The translations under genes and the position numbers were made by a program. Source: Viscum album (taxonomy: Eukaryota; Streptophyta; Magnoliopsida; Santalales; Viscaceae). From it: a DNA stretch of 64,000 nucleotides. Where the stretch lies: assembly GCA_963277665.1 (NCBI GenBank), contig OY728143.1:532800394-532864393 (forward strand). Reading direction: 5' to 3'. Below, piece by piece: positions 24,491-35,901 of the stretch (position 1 is its first letter; every line of letters starts with the position of its first letter). The notes below the pieces were generated by a model. That model was given only the letters and a program-made list of their open reading frames with translations. It did no database searches and was not told the origin of the DNA.

Positions 24491-24599
24491 AATTTATACC
24501 TATCTATGTGGACGTAGTCCTAAAACATCATCAAGAAAGACATTGGCATTATGGTCCACCAGTATATGATATCTATGTCAACCATCATCTACTTCTCTG

Positions 24600-24880
24600 A
24601 GGGTAAGGGAAGCCATATAATGTGTAATCGGCTACACCATTCTATGGGTATGTTCATTATGTGCTGCAGAGGTTCCCTTCTTGCTGGTGAAGGAAAACCA
24701 GGTCTCATCTGTGTGGACACACCGCACATTTCTCCTAACACAATCAATCTGATCATGGAATGTGGATAAAAGAGTGACTAGAACATGTGTCTATAAATAC
24801 TACAGCTAAAGTAAAGTAGACACAGATCATACCTCAAATCAGCTTCGGAGTGTCGTGGTCATTGGATTAAGCTTCCTTGA
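24600..24880 (-). pseudogene. Element B protease relic
   Basis: Minus strand, AVVFIDTCSSHSFIH at about 24803-24762 matches the V-x-D-T/S-G-A-S/T-H-S-F-I active-site loop of gypsy proteases. The Gly of D-T-G has become Cys (codons at 24783-24791). Downstream sequence is stop-rich and the flap and second landmark are not clear. Confidence 0.65.
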
Positions 24881-24893
24881 GTAGAGCTCGTCC

Positions 24894-26200
24894 CTATCCA
24901 CCAGCATCACGTGGTTGGGATGGACCAACTGATGGTGGTGGTGGTAGAACCTTGTATCGCCTCCCACCAACTGCTGCTCTCCCTACTCCTATGGCACGTA
25001 TGCCTACTTCCTGTAAACCCATTTGATAGAAGCTATACCTCAATCGTGGTTTTCTCTTGACCTTAATCTGGTTGTACATATGGTGACTCAGGTAGTCACG
25101 AGCCACATGACTCTGCCCACCACACATGTAGCATTTAATTCCCTTCATCTAAACTTCACTGCTTCATGAGCTCTACAACACCGACCCTACTTCCCGGGGC
25201 TATCCACAAGAAGTCTTGGACTTCTTGGACCTATATGTCATCTACCTACTACAATCTTTAGATTACTTTACAATGTGTCTCCCAGTGATGTGTATCTCAG
25301 ACGACGCCTGCTGAGCTTGGAAGATCTCCACCAAAAGCGCCCGCTCTAGTACCCCATCCTATATCAGTAATGTGAGAGATACCATCGATGATATGATCGC
25401 CCGTCGAAGACCCTGTTCAATGCTATGGGCCCTAAGGAATGGTTCATGTACCATGTCCATGGAGTAGCGGGAGAGATCAGTGAATCTTGCTGAGTACTGG
25501 GCCAATGTCATGCTACTCTGCTATATGTGTAGCAGCTCCTATATACGCACAGATTGTAAGGTCATTGGGATGAACTCTGCCATGAAAAGGGTATCGAAGA
25601 CCACCCAGTCTAGGTTCACATCTTCGTGTATCTAGAGAATCAAGTTCCACTGTCTCCCAAATGCTAAGTGTAAGATACTAGCTAATTGGATCAACATAAG
25701 GTCATTTTCAGTCCCCACAAGGAAAAAATCAATGGCTACGACCTCCAACCTTTCATTAGCTGCCTGTAAGTCTGTCTCTCCTCAGAACCATAGAGGCAAC
25801 TATCATTGAAACTTATGATATTCGCTCAGTCGACATACACCGTTTGCTGGTTGAGCCAGTGGAAACAGCTGCACAATGGCTATTGGTGATGTTGGTACAC
25901 CACCTGACGGTGAAATCACTGTAAGAGGGACATGCACCGAGGCCATATTGCTCGGTGGGCAGTCATCGTCTAGTCTCTCTGCAATACTTGCTAGATTTTA
26001 ATGTTGCAGAATCCTGAAAGAAGATAGGTGTGACATGGTAAAAAATTTGTGCCTGGTGAGCTAACTCAAAAATAAATCAAAAGGAAAAACATTACAAAAA
26101 CACACACAATCTGTGTTTTCATGGAATTAGTCGGAAATTAGAATTTAGTGTTTTAGTTATGGATACGTCAGCTGCCGCATCATCACTGGACTCCTAGAAC
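24894..26200 (-). pseudogene. Element B gag relic with a mutated zinc knuckle
   Basis: The open stretch 25148 to 24894 on the minus strand starts at the knuckle KCYMCGGQSHVARDY (25092-25133). Spacing C-x2-C-x4-H-x4-C is exact but the last Cys is Tyr, a G-to-A change (TGC to TAC). The region upstream to about 26200 holds the capsid part in broken frames. A Gly/Arg/Pro-rich tail follows the knuckle, as is common before the protease. Confidence 0.7.
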
Positions 26201-26267
26201 ATAATACCACACTCATATCACTTAAAACCATTTCGATATTGAAAATATCATAATTCTAGTTCTTTAT

Positions 26268-26282
26268 TAGAACTGACTCCAA
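26268..26282 (-). other. Primer binding site of element B (degenerate)
   Basis: Minus strand TTGGAGTCAGTTC directly follows the 5' LTR end. It matches 8 of 12 bases of TGGTATCAGAGC, the site complementary to initiator Met tRNA used by many plant retrotransposons. Confidence 0.55.
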
Positions 26283-27049
26283 TGTTACCACATTTTCACG
26301 ACCTGTCCCCTGGGGGCCATACAGTTACTTCTACAAGATTGCCTCCCAAATTCCATGGACTGGCGACTAGAACCAGAAAGGAATATACCTATAAAAGGGA
26401 ATTCTTTTAATTTATACTTGTACGAAGACGTAGACGCGTACACAAAACATTTGCTACCACTATGTCACTGTTGTTGTAAAAAAGTGCTGAAATTAAGGGT
26501 TTGGAATACAATAAAAACATGAAAAAAACAAGTACAACTGAAAAGTACAATACAACTAAAAAAAGAAATAGCACCTTGTTCATTATACAAGGATCTTTTA
26601 TGTTGGGTAGTTACATATTTCGTCCATAGAACATGTCACTTCTGCATTCCACCTAGTCCTGGTTCCCCCAAACATCATCCCAGCTGCACATCGCCTTTAC
26701 AAGAGACTACACGGTCTGAGCGATGCCCATGCATGGGTGAGTTTAACAGTACCCAATAGGGACCTGAGACCCCTGTAGGTCTATCAAAATACACAATGGA
26801 AAACCACAAATCATGATATCATTCACAAATCAAGATGTAACACACATAGATCTAAAAGTGTCTTAGTTAAAAATAGTTTATTTAGTGAAGTATGAATGTA
26901 CAGATGATTAGTCGTGAAGCAAGATCATTTTATTCTGTCAAGAGGCACTGCTTCTGACCCTATGGAGTCTGAACCACAAATCATTGTTATTTTCAAAACC
27001 CCAAAATGCTTCACACTGGATCTGACCAAACTAGTGTCGATAAGTAATT

Positions 27050-27240
27050 AACCACTCTTGACCCACTCATGATCTGACACACAAAGGATCGGTATGCACT
27101 GACCCACACACGATCCTTGAGCGCTGACCCACATAGGATTGGTATGCACTGACACACATAGGATCAATGTGCGCTAAACCACATAAGATATAACCCACAC
27201 AGGACAAGTATGCGTTGTCACACATAAGCTCGCTGAGTGC
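27050..27240 (-). repeat. Short tandem repeats in the B 5' LTR
   Basis: Variants of GACCCACACAGGATC / GGTATGCACTGAC follow each other on the plus strand with 20-25-bp spacing. They match the array at 19262-19510 in the partner LTR. Confidence 0.7.
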
Positions 27241-28683
27241 TGACCTCTATCTAATATGTCTCCAACCTCCGCCTCAGTGTGAGCCACTATATTCCTCTCC
27301 CTCAGTGTGCTCGATATTCATTGAATCTTACCTCAATATATCGGTCTTACTACACCTGAAAATAAGCTTCCAAATGTAGTAACCCAATGAACAGACATTT
27401 CTTAATGGTTCCAATGTGATATACATTGCGTTAATCAGACTCCCGGTCTGTGATTTATAAGCATTTTAGTTCTGGGGACCCGATTGGATTCATGTTCAAT
27501 CCAACCCGACCATACTGCAACTATATCCAAATCTCAAGATGATTATACAAAAAGTACCATCTCTATCCCTAGATCCCAATAGCGTTGATGATTCATCCAT
27601 GCAACATCCAGTTATCAAGATACTTCCCCTTAAGTGTTTAAGGTCCCGGTGGGCCCGGGTCTGGTCTGACCCGGTTGGACGGACCAAGCTGACCCAGTCT
27701 GGGCCCAGCCGTGGCGGCCTCAGCCCACTAAGATGAGGTCTAGCCATAGCTACATGGGTCATCCCACTATGGGTGGCATGTATGGGCAGCCCAAAATTAG
27801 TGGCCACACACCATGGAGGGTGGCCCATCCACGTAGGGTTCAACCCGCGTGGGGGACGACCCTGCAGTAGAGGGTGCGTCCGGTGATGGGCCGACCTAGC
27901 CGCGGAGGGTGCATCCCAGGATGGTGTGACCCGACTGCATGGGGCGCGGCCCATGAGACAGTGGCCTAGCCGCTATCTACCCGAGCTTGTGAGGTGGGGG
28001 GGTGACAGCAGTCTCCCAAACCTTTTAATATCTCTGAGGATATTTGGTTTGGTGAAATGGTGGTGCCAGGTGGGAACAACCCGATCACCGAGGAAACTGC
28101 ATGGCAGTTTCCTCCATCATGGCTTTTTCTCATCAATGGCACACTAGTTGTGTCACACCCTATTCGTGGCTAGCCGATGTGTCGTATGTCTCCTCCACTC
28201 ACTGTGAATGATGAGTTGTGTCCACGTATTGCTCGCCGGAGGCACGTGATGGTATGCCGCACCTCCAATATGTCTGGAATGTGTCATCCATTCTGATGAT
28301 CTTTGAGGCTTTGTTTCGTGGATTCAACTTGCGACGTGTGTTGGCACATGACTTCTTTATAGCTATTCATTGTTTTCATGATGGCCGTATTCAACATAGA
28401 ATGAAAGGGTGTTGCAATGATTGTGGAGGTTCTGAGCAGTGTTCGTTAGGTTCGACCCTCCGTGTTTGCTCGTAAATAATAGGGGAAAAGAGGGGTTCAT
28501 TAATTCACTTGAAATAAATGAGAATCAAAACTGGTACCTCGTAAACCCATTGGAGAGTGCCCACACTTGGTGGTGGATCATGTTCTATGTTGCCACAACT
28601 GGTTCCCAAAGACACCACTCATATGTCATATTTCAGCACTTTGTTTCATGTTGTAGCTATATTGATACCCTTCCACAAACTCA

Positions 28684-28693
28684 ATATATATAC
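28684..28693 (-). promoter_or_regulatory. TATA box of the B 5' LTR
   Basis: GTATATATAT on the minus strand follows a C/T-rich run. This is the LTR that would have driven element B. Confidence 0.55.
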
Positions 28694-29187
28694 GAGAGGG
28701 GGGAGTGAATGTAACAATGAGGGATTGTAATGGGAGCTCATTAATTATTAACCTTCTTAATTCCCCAATGATGTTGTTATATATGATTTAATCGTGTATA
28801 CATTTATTGTCTTGACATATAATTGGCCCCAAAGTCTATTTGTCCACTGGTGGAGAAGAAAGAAAATAGAATAATAAAATTATTTATTTCCTTTATTTTA
28901 ATAATGTCACAAAACATTACTTCTTCTCCTGACCTACTGTTGTAAAAGTAAATCATCCCTTATCGAATCTTAGCACTAAAAATGCAATGGTTCCCTTATA
29001 TTTTTATTCTAAGAAGCAGTTCAAAAGATACAAAATTCCACTCACACGTTTACTAAATCTAGTTGAAGAAAGTTCATATATTTATTCTAAGAACATCGAG
29101 CCTAGAAATCAAGTGCATTCAATTTTCACAGACTCATAATAATTAAATTTAAGTAAAATCATTTCATGGGAAACTTGGGTCTTTGCA

Positions 29188-30042
29188 AAAAAATTGGGGT
29201 TAAAAGACTAATTATTAATTGAAATTATTTAATGGATGTATATATTAAGAATTATAATATTTTGTTTTAAAAAAGAACATCATGAATGTAGGGTGATACC
29301 CAATCATGTCTGATAAGGCCACAGGTGTTGAAAAAATGACTGGATGATGATAATAGATTCTAGAAAACCACTAGCCTACAAAATGTCCTAGTTAATGAAT
29401 AAATATTTTTGTTGAAAAAATATTAATGATAAACAAGTACTGTTAATTTTTTATATATATATAATAATGCATGTTGATTTTTTAGGATATAAATAGTTAT
29501 AATTTTTATACTTTATGGACCATAAGATCAATTAAGTGTGTATTTTTGTGATTTAATATAAATAGTTAATATCTATCATTCATTACCATATAAAATAGAT
29601 GTATTGTAAATTGATTAATGAAAACATAAAAATAAATTTTTGTATAAAATAATATATGATGAATTTCTAAACGTTCAAAATGTGATAAACAAATTACAGT
29701 CCTAACACGTTAATTTTTTTGAACTAGTGGACTTTTATATCCAAAATTTATTATGAATTTAAGGACCTCAAAATTCCTTTGATCATTCAAATTATTGGGA
29801 TTGATTTCCTCACTCAGCCTTATAAATATTTACATTTTCCCTTTACGTCTAATCTTCACTAACATCCTATATTCTCTTATGTAGAAACCCAATTTAATGT
29901 TACTTTTGGTAATTTTTATGGTTATAAGTTCCCCTTTTCAAGTGAATATTGAGTATCTTATTAACAATGTGGGTTTATATTATTGATAATTTTATGTATT
30001 AAACATTGGAAAACCAAGATGATTATCATGAAGGGGGGAGAA
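29188..30042 (+). other. Element C interior, right half, ending in a PPT
   Basis: Continuation of C beyond the B insertion. I find no coding motif. It ends with the purine tract GAAGGGGGGAGAA at 30030-30042, directly before the LTR start TATAACACTCTG. The tract is one of the longest G-runs of the window and identifies the LTR boundary. Confidence 0.6.
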
Positions 30043-30133
30043 TATAACACTCTGATATTTTGAGAATTAATTTTTGGAATTAATTTTTCTTTTAAAAATT
30101 TTTCATTTCACATCACTCTAGAAATAGTAATAG

Positions 30134-30300
30134 ATATATATATATATATTAAAACAAGAATAAAAACATTCCTTTAACATTAAATAAAAAAAATCCTTAG
30201 TTAAAGAAAATACCAACATGGATTGCACTACAAGTTACATCGACTTGGCATAAGATGCATGTAACAATGACTTGCTATGATATATATATATATATATATA
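30134..30300. repeat. AT microsatellites in the C 3' LTR
   Basis: (AT)n runs at about 30134-30149 and 30280-30300, within U3. Confidence 0.85.
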
Positions 30301-31855
30301 ATTAATAAAATGAGATAATTATAACCTTAAAATAGCTATATGAATTTTATTATCAAAATGAAATTTTATTTTATAATTTTTTTTATAAATAAAACGCATT
30401 GATAATTAAAGATGAGATTTTTGTAAAATCCTTATGTGTTCAAAAATATAATTTTCTTGAATGAACGACTTCTAATTAATGAATGTAATTTTAAATAAAT
30501 TTCGAAATTTAATTTGATAAAATAGATTTAATTTTTTAATTTATAATTTCAAAATTATACTAGAGTGACTATATGAGATTATTCTGAGAAAATACATTTT
30601 TTATGTATAGTTTTAAATACATTTTTTTTATTTTTTTCTCAAATTAAATATAAATGATAAATGATAGTAATAATATAATTTATGTTAAAATTTGATAAAT
30701 AATACATCTATTAATAAAATTTAATTAATTATAATCATTTGCACTTTGAAACCTAATATGAAATTATAATAATCTTTTAATATTTTTCCAACATTAAACC
30801 GCATTTATTTCATACTGTTTGCGGGATTAGAAATAACATTAATTTTTATGCTTATGTGGATTAAATTTAAATAATAATAAACAAAAACATTTATTCCTTA
30901 TAATATTTTCTATCTAATAATACCTTTCTAATTATTAAAAAAATGATTTGTTATTGTGACTAAAATTAATCTCATCGGTAAATGGAAAATTAATCATAAT
31001 TAGATAGTATACAATAAAATTAAGGGGGGAAATTAAGTATATACTAGTCAAAAACCCCACTGGATGACCATAGATCTCCCATACATCTTCCATTATTGAC
31101 ATTTTTTGGTTTCTTATGTATGTGTTACATAATAACATGTTCACACCAAAAAATGTTCTTGAAATTTCATATAATTCTTTTTTCCATCCATATAACATGC
31201 CCCCACCTATACACATTTATCACACAACTGAAACCTTCTATATTAGACCATTTTTTGAATAATTAGACTCTAAATAACCAACCCTTTAACCATTTTAGTA
31301 TCCTTTTGGTCAAAATTCTTCCCATGGAATCCTTTTGGCACAAACCAAAAAGAGTTTCCCAATTTACTGGTGACGTATTCTCTGAAGATACATATATTTT
31401 TTTTCCTTATCCGCCCCTCTAATAAATTTATTTCAATAATATGTGAAGATAAATTATACAAAGGATACTAGGATGTATTTATGAAATTATTTTTACCTTC
31501 ACTTACACACTCCTCCATCAACCTGATGTTGAATATATTGTTTTCGTGTACAGAAAACTACTGCATAATGAAATAATGATTCTTCATTTCACTTATACCT
31601 CCAATCGTGATTGAAAATATGATGGAATAACATTTTATATATGTAATATTATATATTTAATTTTAATTTAATATTAGTTATTACAGGTACATTAAACATC
31701 TATTTATTTACTATTAAATTTTTATATGTTAATTTTGTTTGAGGAAGTGTGGACCACCACCCCCTCAATTTGATGTGATTTAATTCTACACTAGATATAA
31801 TGTATTAATGAAGGATTTAATGAAATTATATGATATGTTAATGATACTGTAATGG

Positions 31856-31886
31856 TAATATACATACATACATACATATACATAAA
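31856..31886. repeat. CATA-type microsatellite
   Basis: A short ACATACATACATACATA run in the C 3' LTR, in the region that carries GTAC repeats in D and an AT-rich run in F. Confidence 0.75.
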
Positions 31887-32316
31887 TATAAATACATATT
31901 TCATTTACATACATTCTATAAGTACGATAATAATGATAGAAACAACGTTCATGTCTACGTATGACCTACCATCTCCAAAAACATTGTATTCCATTTCATA
32001 CTCCTTTATTCAACAGATAATTATAATAAAAATATAATTTATATACCTGAAATTTATATAATATTTTAAATTCTAGAATCATGATATATTTTTAAGGACC
32101 AAAGTGGTAATAAATTAAGAATCATGTGAAGAACAATGTGAATTTTACCCAAAGAGATACTTTATCACATGATCTTTAACAATAGGGTAATATGAGGTCA
32201 AAATAAAATTGTTCATAGTATTATGTATAAGAATATTTTTATTTAATGTATATTTAATAAAAATATTTTTAATAAACTATAATATTGTATGAGTACAGGG
32301 AGATTCAAGACACGAG

Positions 32317-34632
32317 GTAAGGTAATTTAATCTCACATCTAATTTATATATGATATAAGATATTTTTGAAAATATTTCATTTTTTGTTTAGTATGTAATT
32401 TCCATGATTATATTATATATATCATTTTAAAGAAATTTTTTGTATTCACGTTCCAATTTTATGATCCTTTTTTTATGAGGATTAGCTTTCAAAAGTTACC
32501 AAATCTGTAGAATATTTTTGTCTCAATTTTCCTTCTTTGAGATTCATGATTTTTATGCACATAAACTCTTCATCAAGGTGTATATACATCCAATTTACTT
32601 TTTATTTCATTCATGTTATTACTTTGATGATATCTTTTGATTTAATTAATTTTCTTTTCTTACAAGGAGAATATGATCCTATGTTACTGAGTCGTAAGAG
32701 TTTCCTAAGACAATCTCATCACTTTCTGAGATTTCTTATATTTATGATTCAATTGATCAAATAGTAAAATCCATATTTCAAGAATATTCATGAGTTTAAT
32801 TATAATATTTTATATCATGATGTACACATTTATTGATAAAGTATTCTATTTAGTGGTACATAAGATCATTAAGAATGTGTTTTTAGGAAAGCGTTCCATT
32901 ACACTTTCTTCGGTGTAAAATATATGTTTTCTAAAAATGGATTCAATTAAGATTATACAATTTTACAATAAATTTAAAATATACTTTTAACCTTTTCTAC
33001 CAGTATATTCATGGAAATATTCTTTTTCATTCTGAACAAGGATCTTTTCAATCATGTTTTACCTCACAAATGGAATGTTCTTTTTACCTCATACGACATT
33101 TAAAGATTTATTCCCAAACATTCCTTTGAATATTATATCACCTTTTTTAAATGTTTTTCATTAAGAAAATGTTATTAAATGTAATTTTTGTCAAAAAAAA
33201 TCACAATGTTCTACAAATTATTTTATAATTTTTTAAGGAAAATTATATAAAACTTTTTTATGCCTCATTTACCTGTTTTCAATGTGTTTTTAATAAAATT
33301 GGTTTCAAAACGTTTTTAATCATCTATTATACGTTTTTATAAATGGTTTTCATAAATATTCAATCATATATTATATGTTTTCATGAAAAATGGTTTTTGA
33401 AATATTTTTAAAATTCTTTTATAAGTTTTCAGAAAAAATGGTTTCTAAAAATATTTTAATATTATCTTATAAGTTCTCAACAAAAACAAATATCAAAAAA
33501 ATTTCAAGATTAATTTTTTTTTTGTTTTCAAGTACAGTGATTTATATATTATTTCAATATCTTTATAGTATTTTACAAATTTTTTTCTAATAATGAAAAT
33601 TAAAATATTTTGAACTTATTTTAAATGTTTTGATGGAAAATAATTATCAAAATGCTATCATTTTATTCAATCTATTTTATAAGAAAATTATTTTAAAGAT
33701 TTAATACATATTAAAAATAATTTTTCAAATATGAGAGGATATTTTCCATAGGATGAATTTTTAATGGATATTTAGAAAACAAATTCCATCTATGATGACA
33801 TAAATTGATGATACTCTTGCCTTTTGTGTAATGAATCTAAAGGATACATTCATATACATTCTATAAATGAGTTATGCATATTTTCAATGTCATTATGAAG
33901 ATAATTTAACTTTCATGGTTTATACATATATAAAATCCATTTCACTATTACGGGTTATGTTTTGATGATATTATTTTGAAACATGTAACTTTTTTGAATG
34001 GTTATGATATGTTTATATTTCTATGATGCATAATTAATTTCATGGAATATGATATTATTTTTTATGACCTTGTGGCACATGATTAAATGATTTAAATATG
34101 TGAAGGGTGGAACTAATATTTTTATTCAATGCATTGGGTAGAGTTTTTTATCACATGAGATAATGTAATATGGTATTCGGAGTGATCCTTTACTACTATG
34201 ATGACCATAGGACTGATCCAATACTAATAAAATAATATGAGGTGTGAACTGATTATTCTATGATTTCTATTGTAATAGACCATTACTACTATGATGGTAT
34301 GTGGAGTGAACCCATACTACTAATATGGTCTTAACATCGATGCCTTGGATACTATGGAAATCATTATATGATTATGTGTTACCAAAATTCCATTTCTTAT
34401 TCATATCATATGATTTCAATATTTTTTCTCTTTATTTCATATTATTCATGTCTTATTAACTACTAATCATTATTACATGATTTCTATTATGATCACTAAT
34501 ATACATGTAATGATCTTATATGTTAAGGATAACATTCTTATGCTGTTATATTTATGTTTACACTTACATGTATCCCTTGTTTACCCTTAATGAGAAATTC
34601 AGCTAACCCATTTTATGTTTCCTTTCCCCCAG
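32317..34632 (+). other. Predicted leader intron in the C 3' LTR (2316 bp)
   Basis: Donor ACGAG|GTAAGG at 32317 and acceptor TTTCCTTTCCCCCAG ending at 34632. The same pair, in inverted orientation, lies in F (62452 to 60135, 2318 bp), and an equivalent but shorter pair in both D LTRs. Conservation of both ends while the rest has decayed suggests that they were functional when the elements moved. Splicing itself is inferred. Confidence 0.5.
33160..33760 (+). repeat. 48-bp-period repeat array inside the C 3' LTR
   Basis: Successive units, each starting TATATGTTTTCA or TATAAGTTTTCA, are 48 bp long where countable (two adjacent units from about 33370). Each unit has an A-run, GGTTTC/TAAAA and TATTTTAA. 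Because 48 is a multiple of three, open frames through it show a 16-residue periodicity (33390-33590). Confidence 0.65.
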
Positions 34633-34890
34633 TTTATGATGATATGTATGGTGTTTTATATGTCCATGATGGGTGTTGGTCATGAATAAACTATTGGGAG
34701 ATGATGTAGCTCAATTATATATCACTGTGTATGTTTCCAAGTCTCTAAATGCACTATACAAACTATGGTCTATTAGAGTTTATTTATATAATATTAATGT
34801 ACTCTAAAGAATATTTGTAACATTAATGTTTGATAAGATACAGTTTATATACACACTCTTCAAAAATGTACTTTGAATAAGAACTTTTAT

Positions 34891-35280
34891 ATCCATGACC
34901 TCGTGTATTTAAAATATTTGAATAGTTACACACAACACATTAAACTGTTGATATAATATTTCCATTTTTAAAACATATTAGATGAAATTTATCAACCATG
35001 ACATATGTTTCAAATAGATTCCATTGAAATAATTTTTTTCAATAAAAAACAAGACCTCAATGAAAATTTCATTGCTATAATAATTTTATATATTCAAAAC
35101 CAAATTATGTAATAATTAAACAATATTCATGAAAATGGTTTGGTCATTATATAAATACATTTAAAATGAGAATGGTGAAACAATATTTCCTCCTCAAGAC
35201 CGGTGATTGAAAATAAGTTGATTAGATTTGCAAGAAGAAAAAAGGATTTTGAAAATGTCATTTATCCTTATGTATGTGAT
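34891..35280. other. No recognisable feature
   Basis: AT-rich DNA between the C 3' LTR and the minus-strand copia LTR. It may include the eroded C LTR end. Confidence 0.4.
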
Positions 35281-35288
35281 ATCTAACA

Positions 35289-35890
35289 ATCTCCTCTTTT
35301 GATAAATGATGATTACTATGGATGATAGAAGATTCCTAATTAAAAATACCAATCTTACATGATTATAATTATTGGATATCCAACCTCTCCATCGATAAAA
35401 TGAATTTCCAATGTATGGGGATTATAATGTCACTAACATGCCTCTAAAATTTATTGTAATTGAATATTATGTCAATAAGTACATTAAAATGTAATATGAA
35501 AAGCTTTTAGGCACAAATTTCTATTACAAAATGACTAATAGAAGTCCCCAGCAACACAACTAAATTCCCCATAACTATAACGCAATATATAGAATCCAAA
35601 TTAGATTAAAAAAAAAGTGTATCATTGTTAGTTATCCATACTTATGTTGGAATAATATGCCCACCATTAAGGCATGATATTCTTATTAATGAATATGATC
35701 AAGAATCAAAGAAATGATATGGCCATTACAACATCATCAACTCCTCATTCACACAGATACCATGGTTTCCCAACCATACGTTCATTTCGCTAAAACCAAT
35801 TATATTATTTTTATATGAAAAAACATATCATGTAGTTTCACATCATAAATGGTTATTTTAACCACTAAGTTGCCAGTTTCAACCTCAACA
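35289..35890 (-). repeat. Copia-type 3' LTR (minus strand), partner not found
   Basis: On the minus strand an LTR begins TGTTGAGGTTGAAACTGGC at 35890, directly after AAGTGGGAGGA, the PPT type of copia elements. The body contains TATATATTGCG near 35590 as a possible TATA box. The left end is uncertain: a second PPT-like junction, AAAAGAGGAGAT followed by TGTTAGATATCAC, lies at 35281-35300. No second LTR copy was found to the right. Confidence 0.5.
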
Positions 35891-35901
35891 TCCTCCCACT
35901 T
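35891..35901 (-). other. Copia polypurine tract
   Basis: Minus strand AAGTGGGAGGA immediately upstream of a TGTTGAG LTR start, preceded by a GACTAGTCACATG stretch typical of the end of copia elements. Confidence 0.55.

Larger units (their letters stand above)
18571..29187 (-). mobile_element. Ty3/gypsy chromovirus B, complete but decayed
   Basis: On the minus strand: 5' LTR 26283-29187, PBS, gag, protease, RT, RNase H, integrase, chromodomain remnant, PPT and 3' LTR 18571-21645. Total 10.6 kb with LTRs of about 2.9-3.1 kb. The LTR pair differs at many positions, so the insertion is old, yet B is less AT-rich than its surroundings and so may be younger than C or of different base composition. 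A 5-bp flank pair GAAAA (18566-18570) and AAAAA (29188-29192) is a weak candidate target duplication. The left LTR edge is uncertain by about 10 bp. Confidence 0.88.
26283..29187 (-). repeat. 5' LTR of element B
   Basis: Read on the minus strand it starts TGCAAAGACCCAAG at 29187 and ends ...GGTAACA at 26283, next to the PBS. It contains the TATA box (28684-28693), a GC-rich zone (about 27640-27990), the GACCCACA repeats (27050-27240) and an acceptor-like site ending at 26684. A 152-codon open frame (27954 to 27496) runs through the GC-rich zone, as in the other LTR; the two predicted peptides share only short pieces such as SWDAPS. Confidence 0.85.
14165..34890 (+). mobile_element. Ty3/gypsy element C, gag-only, interrupted by element B
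   Basis: Two related LTRs (14165-16870, truncated at its 5' side, and 30043-34890) flank an interior of about 1.7 kb plus 0.85 kb that is split by element B. The interior holds a gag zinc knuckle and a PPT but no RT, RNase H or integrase that I can find. This resembles non-autonomous, large-LTR derivatives that depend on another element for enzymes. Because B lies between the two halves of the interior, C is the older insertion. Confidence 0.65.
30043..34890 (+). repeat. 3' LTR of element C
   Basis: It starts TATAACACTCTGATATTTTG (TG changed to TA) after the PPT. It matches the C 5' LTR from 32300 on and the inverted LTR F over a longer span: the CCTTTTGGCACAAACC block at 31336, GACGTATTCTCTGAAG at 31371, TGATGTTGAATATATTG at 31523 and GAGGAAGTGTGGACC at 31741 all have counterparts at 63000-63450. 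The promoter position equivalent to TATA in F (near 31515) is eroded. The right end is an estimate. Confidence 0.72.

Noticed and set aside
31852..32037. 61-codon frame in CATA-repeat DNA
   Set aside because: A microsatellite-driven Ile/Tyr/Thr repeat, not a gene.
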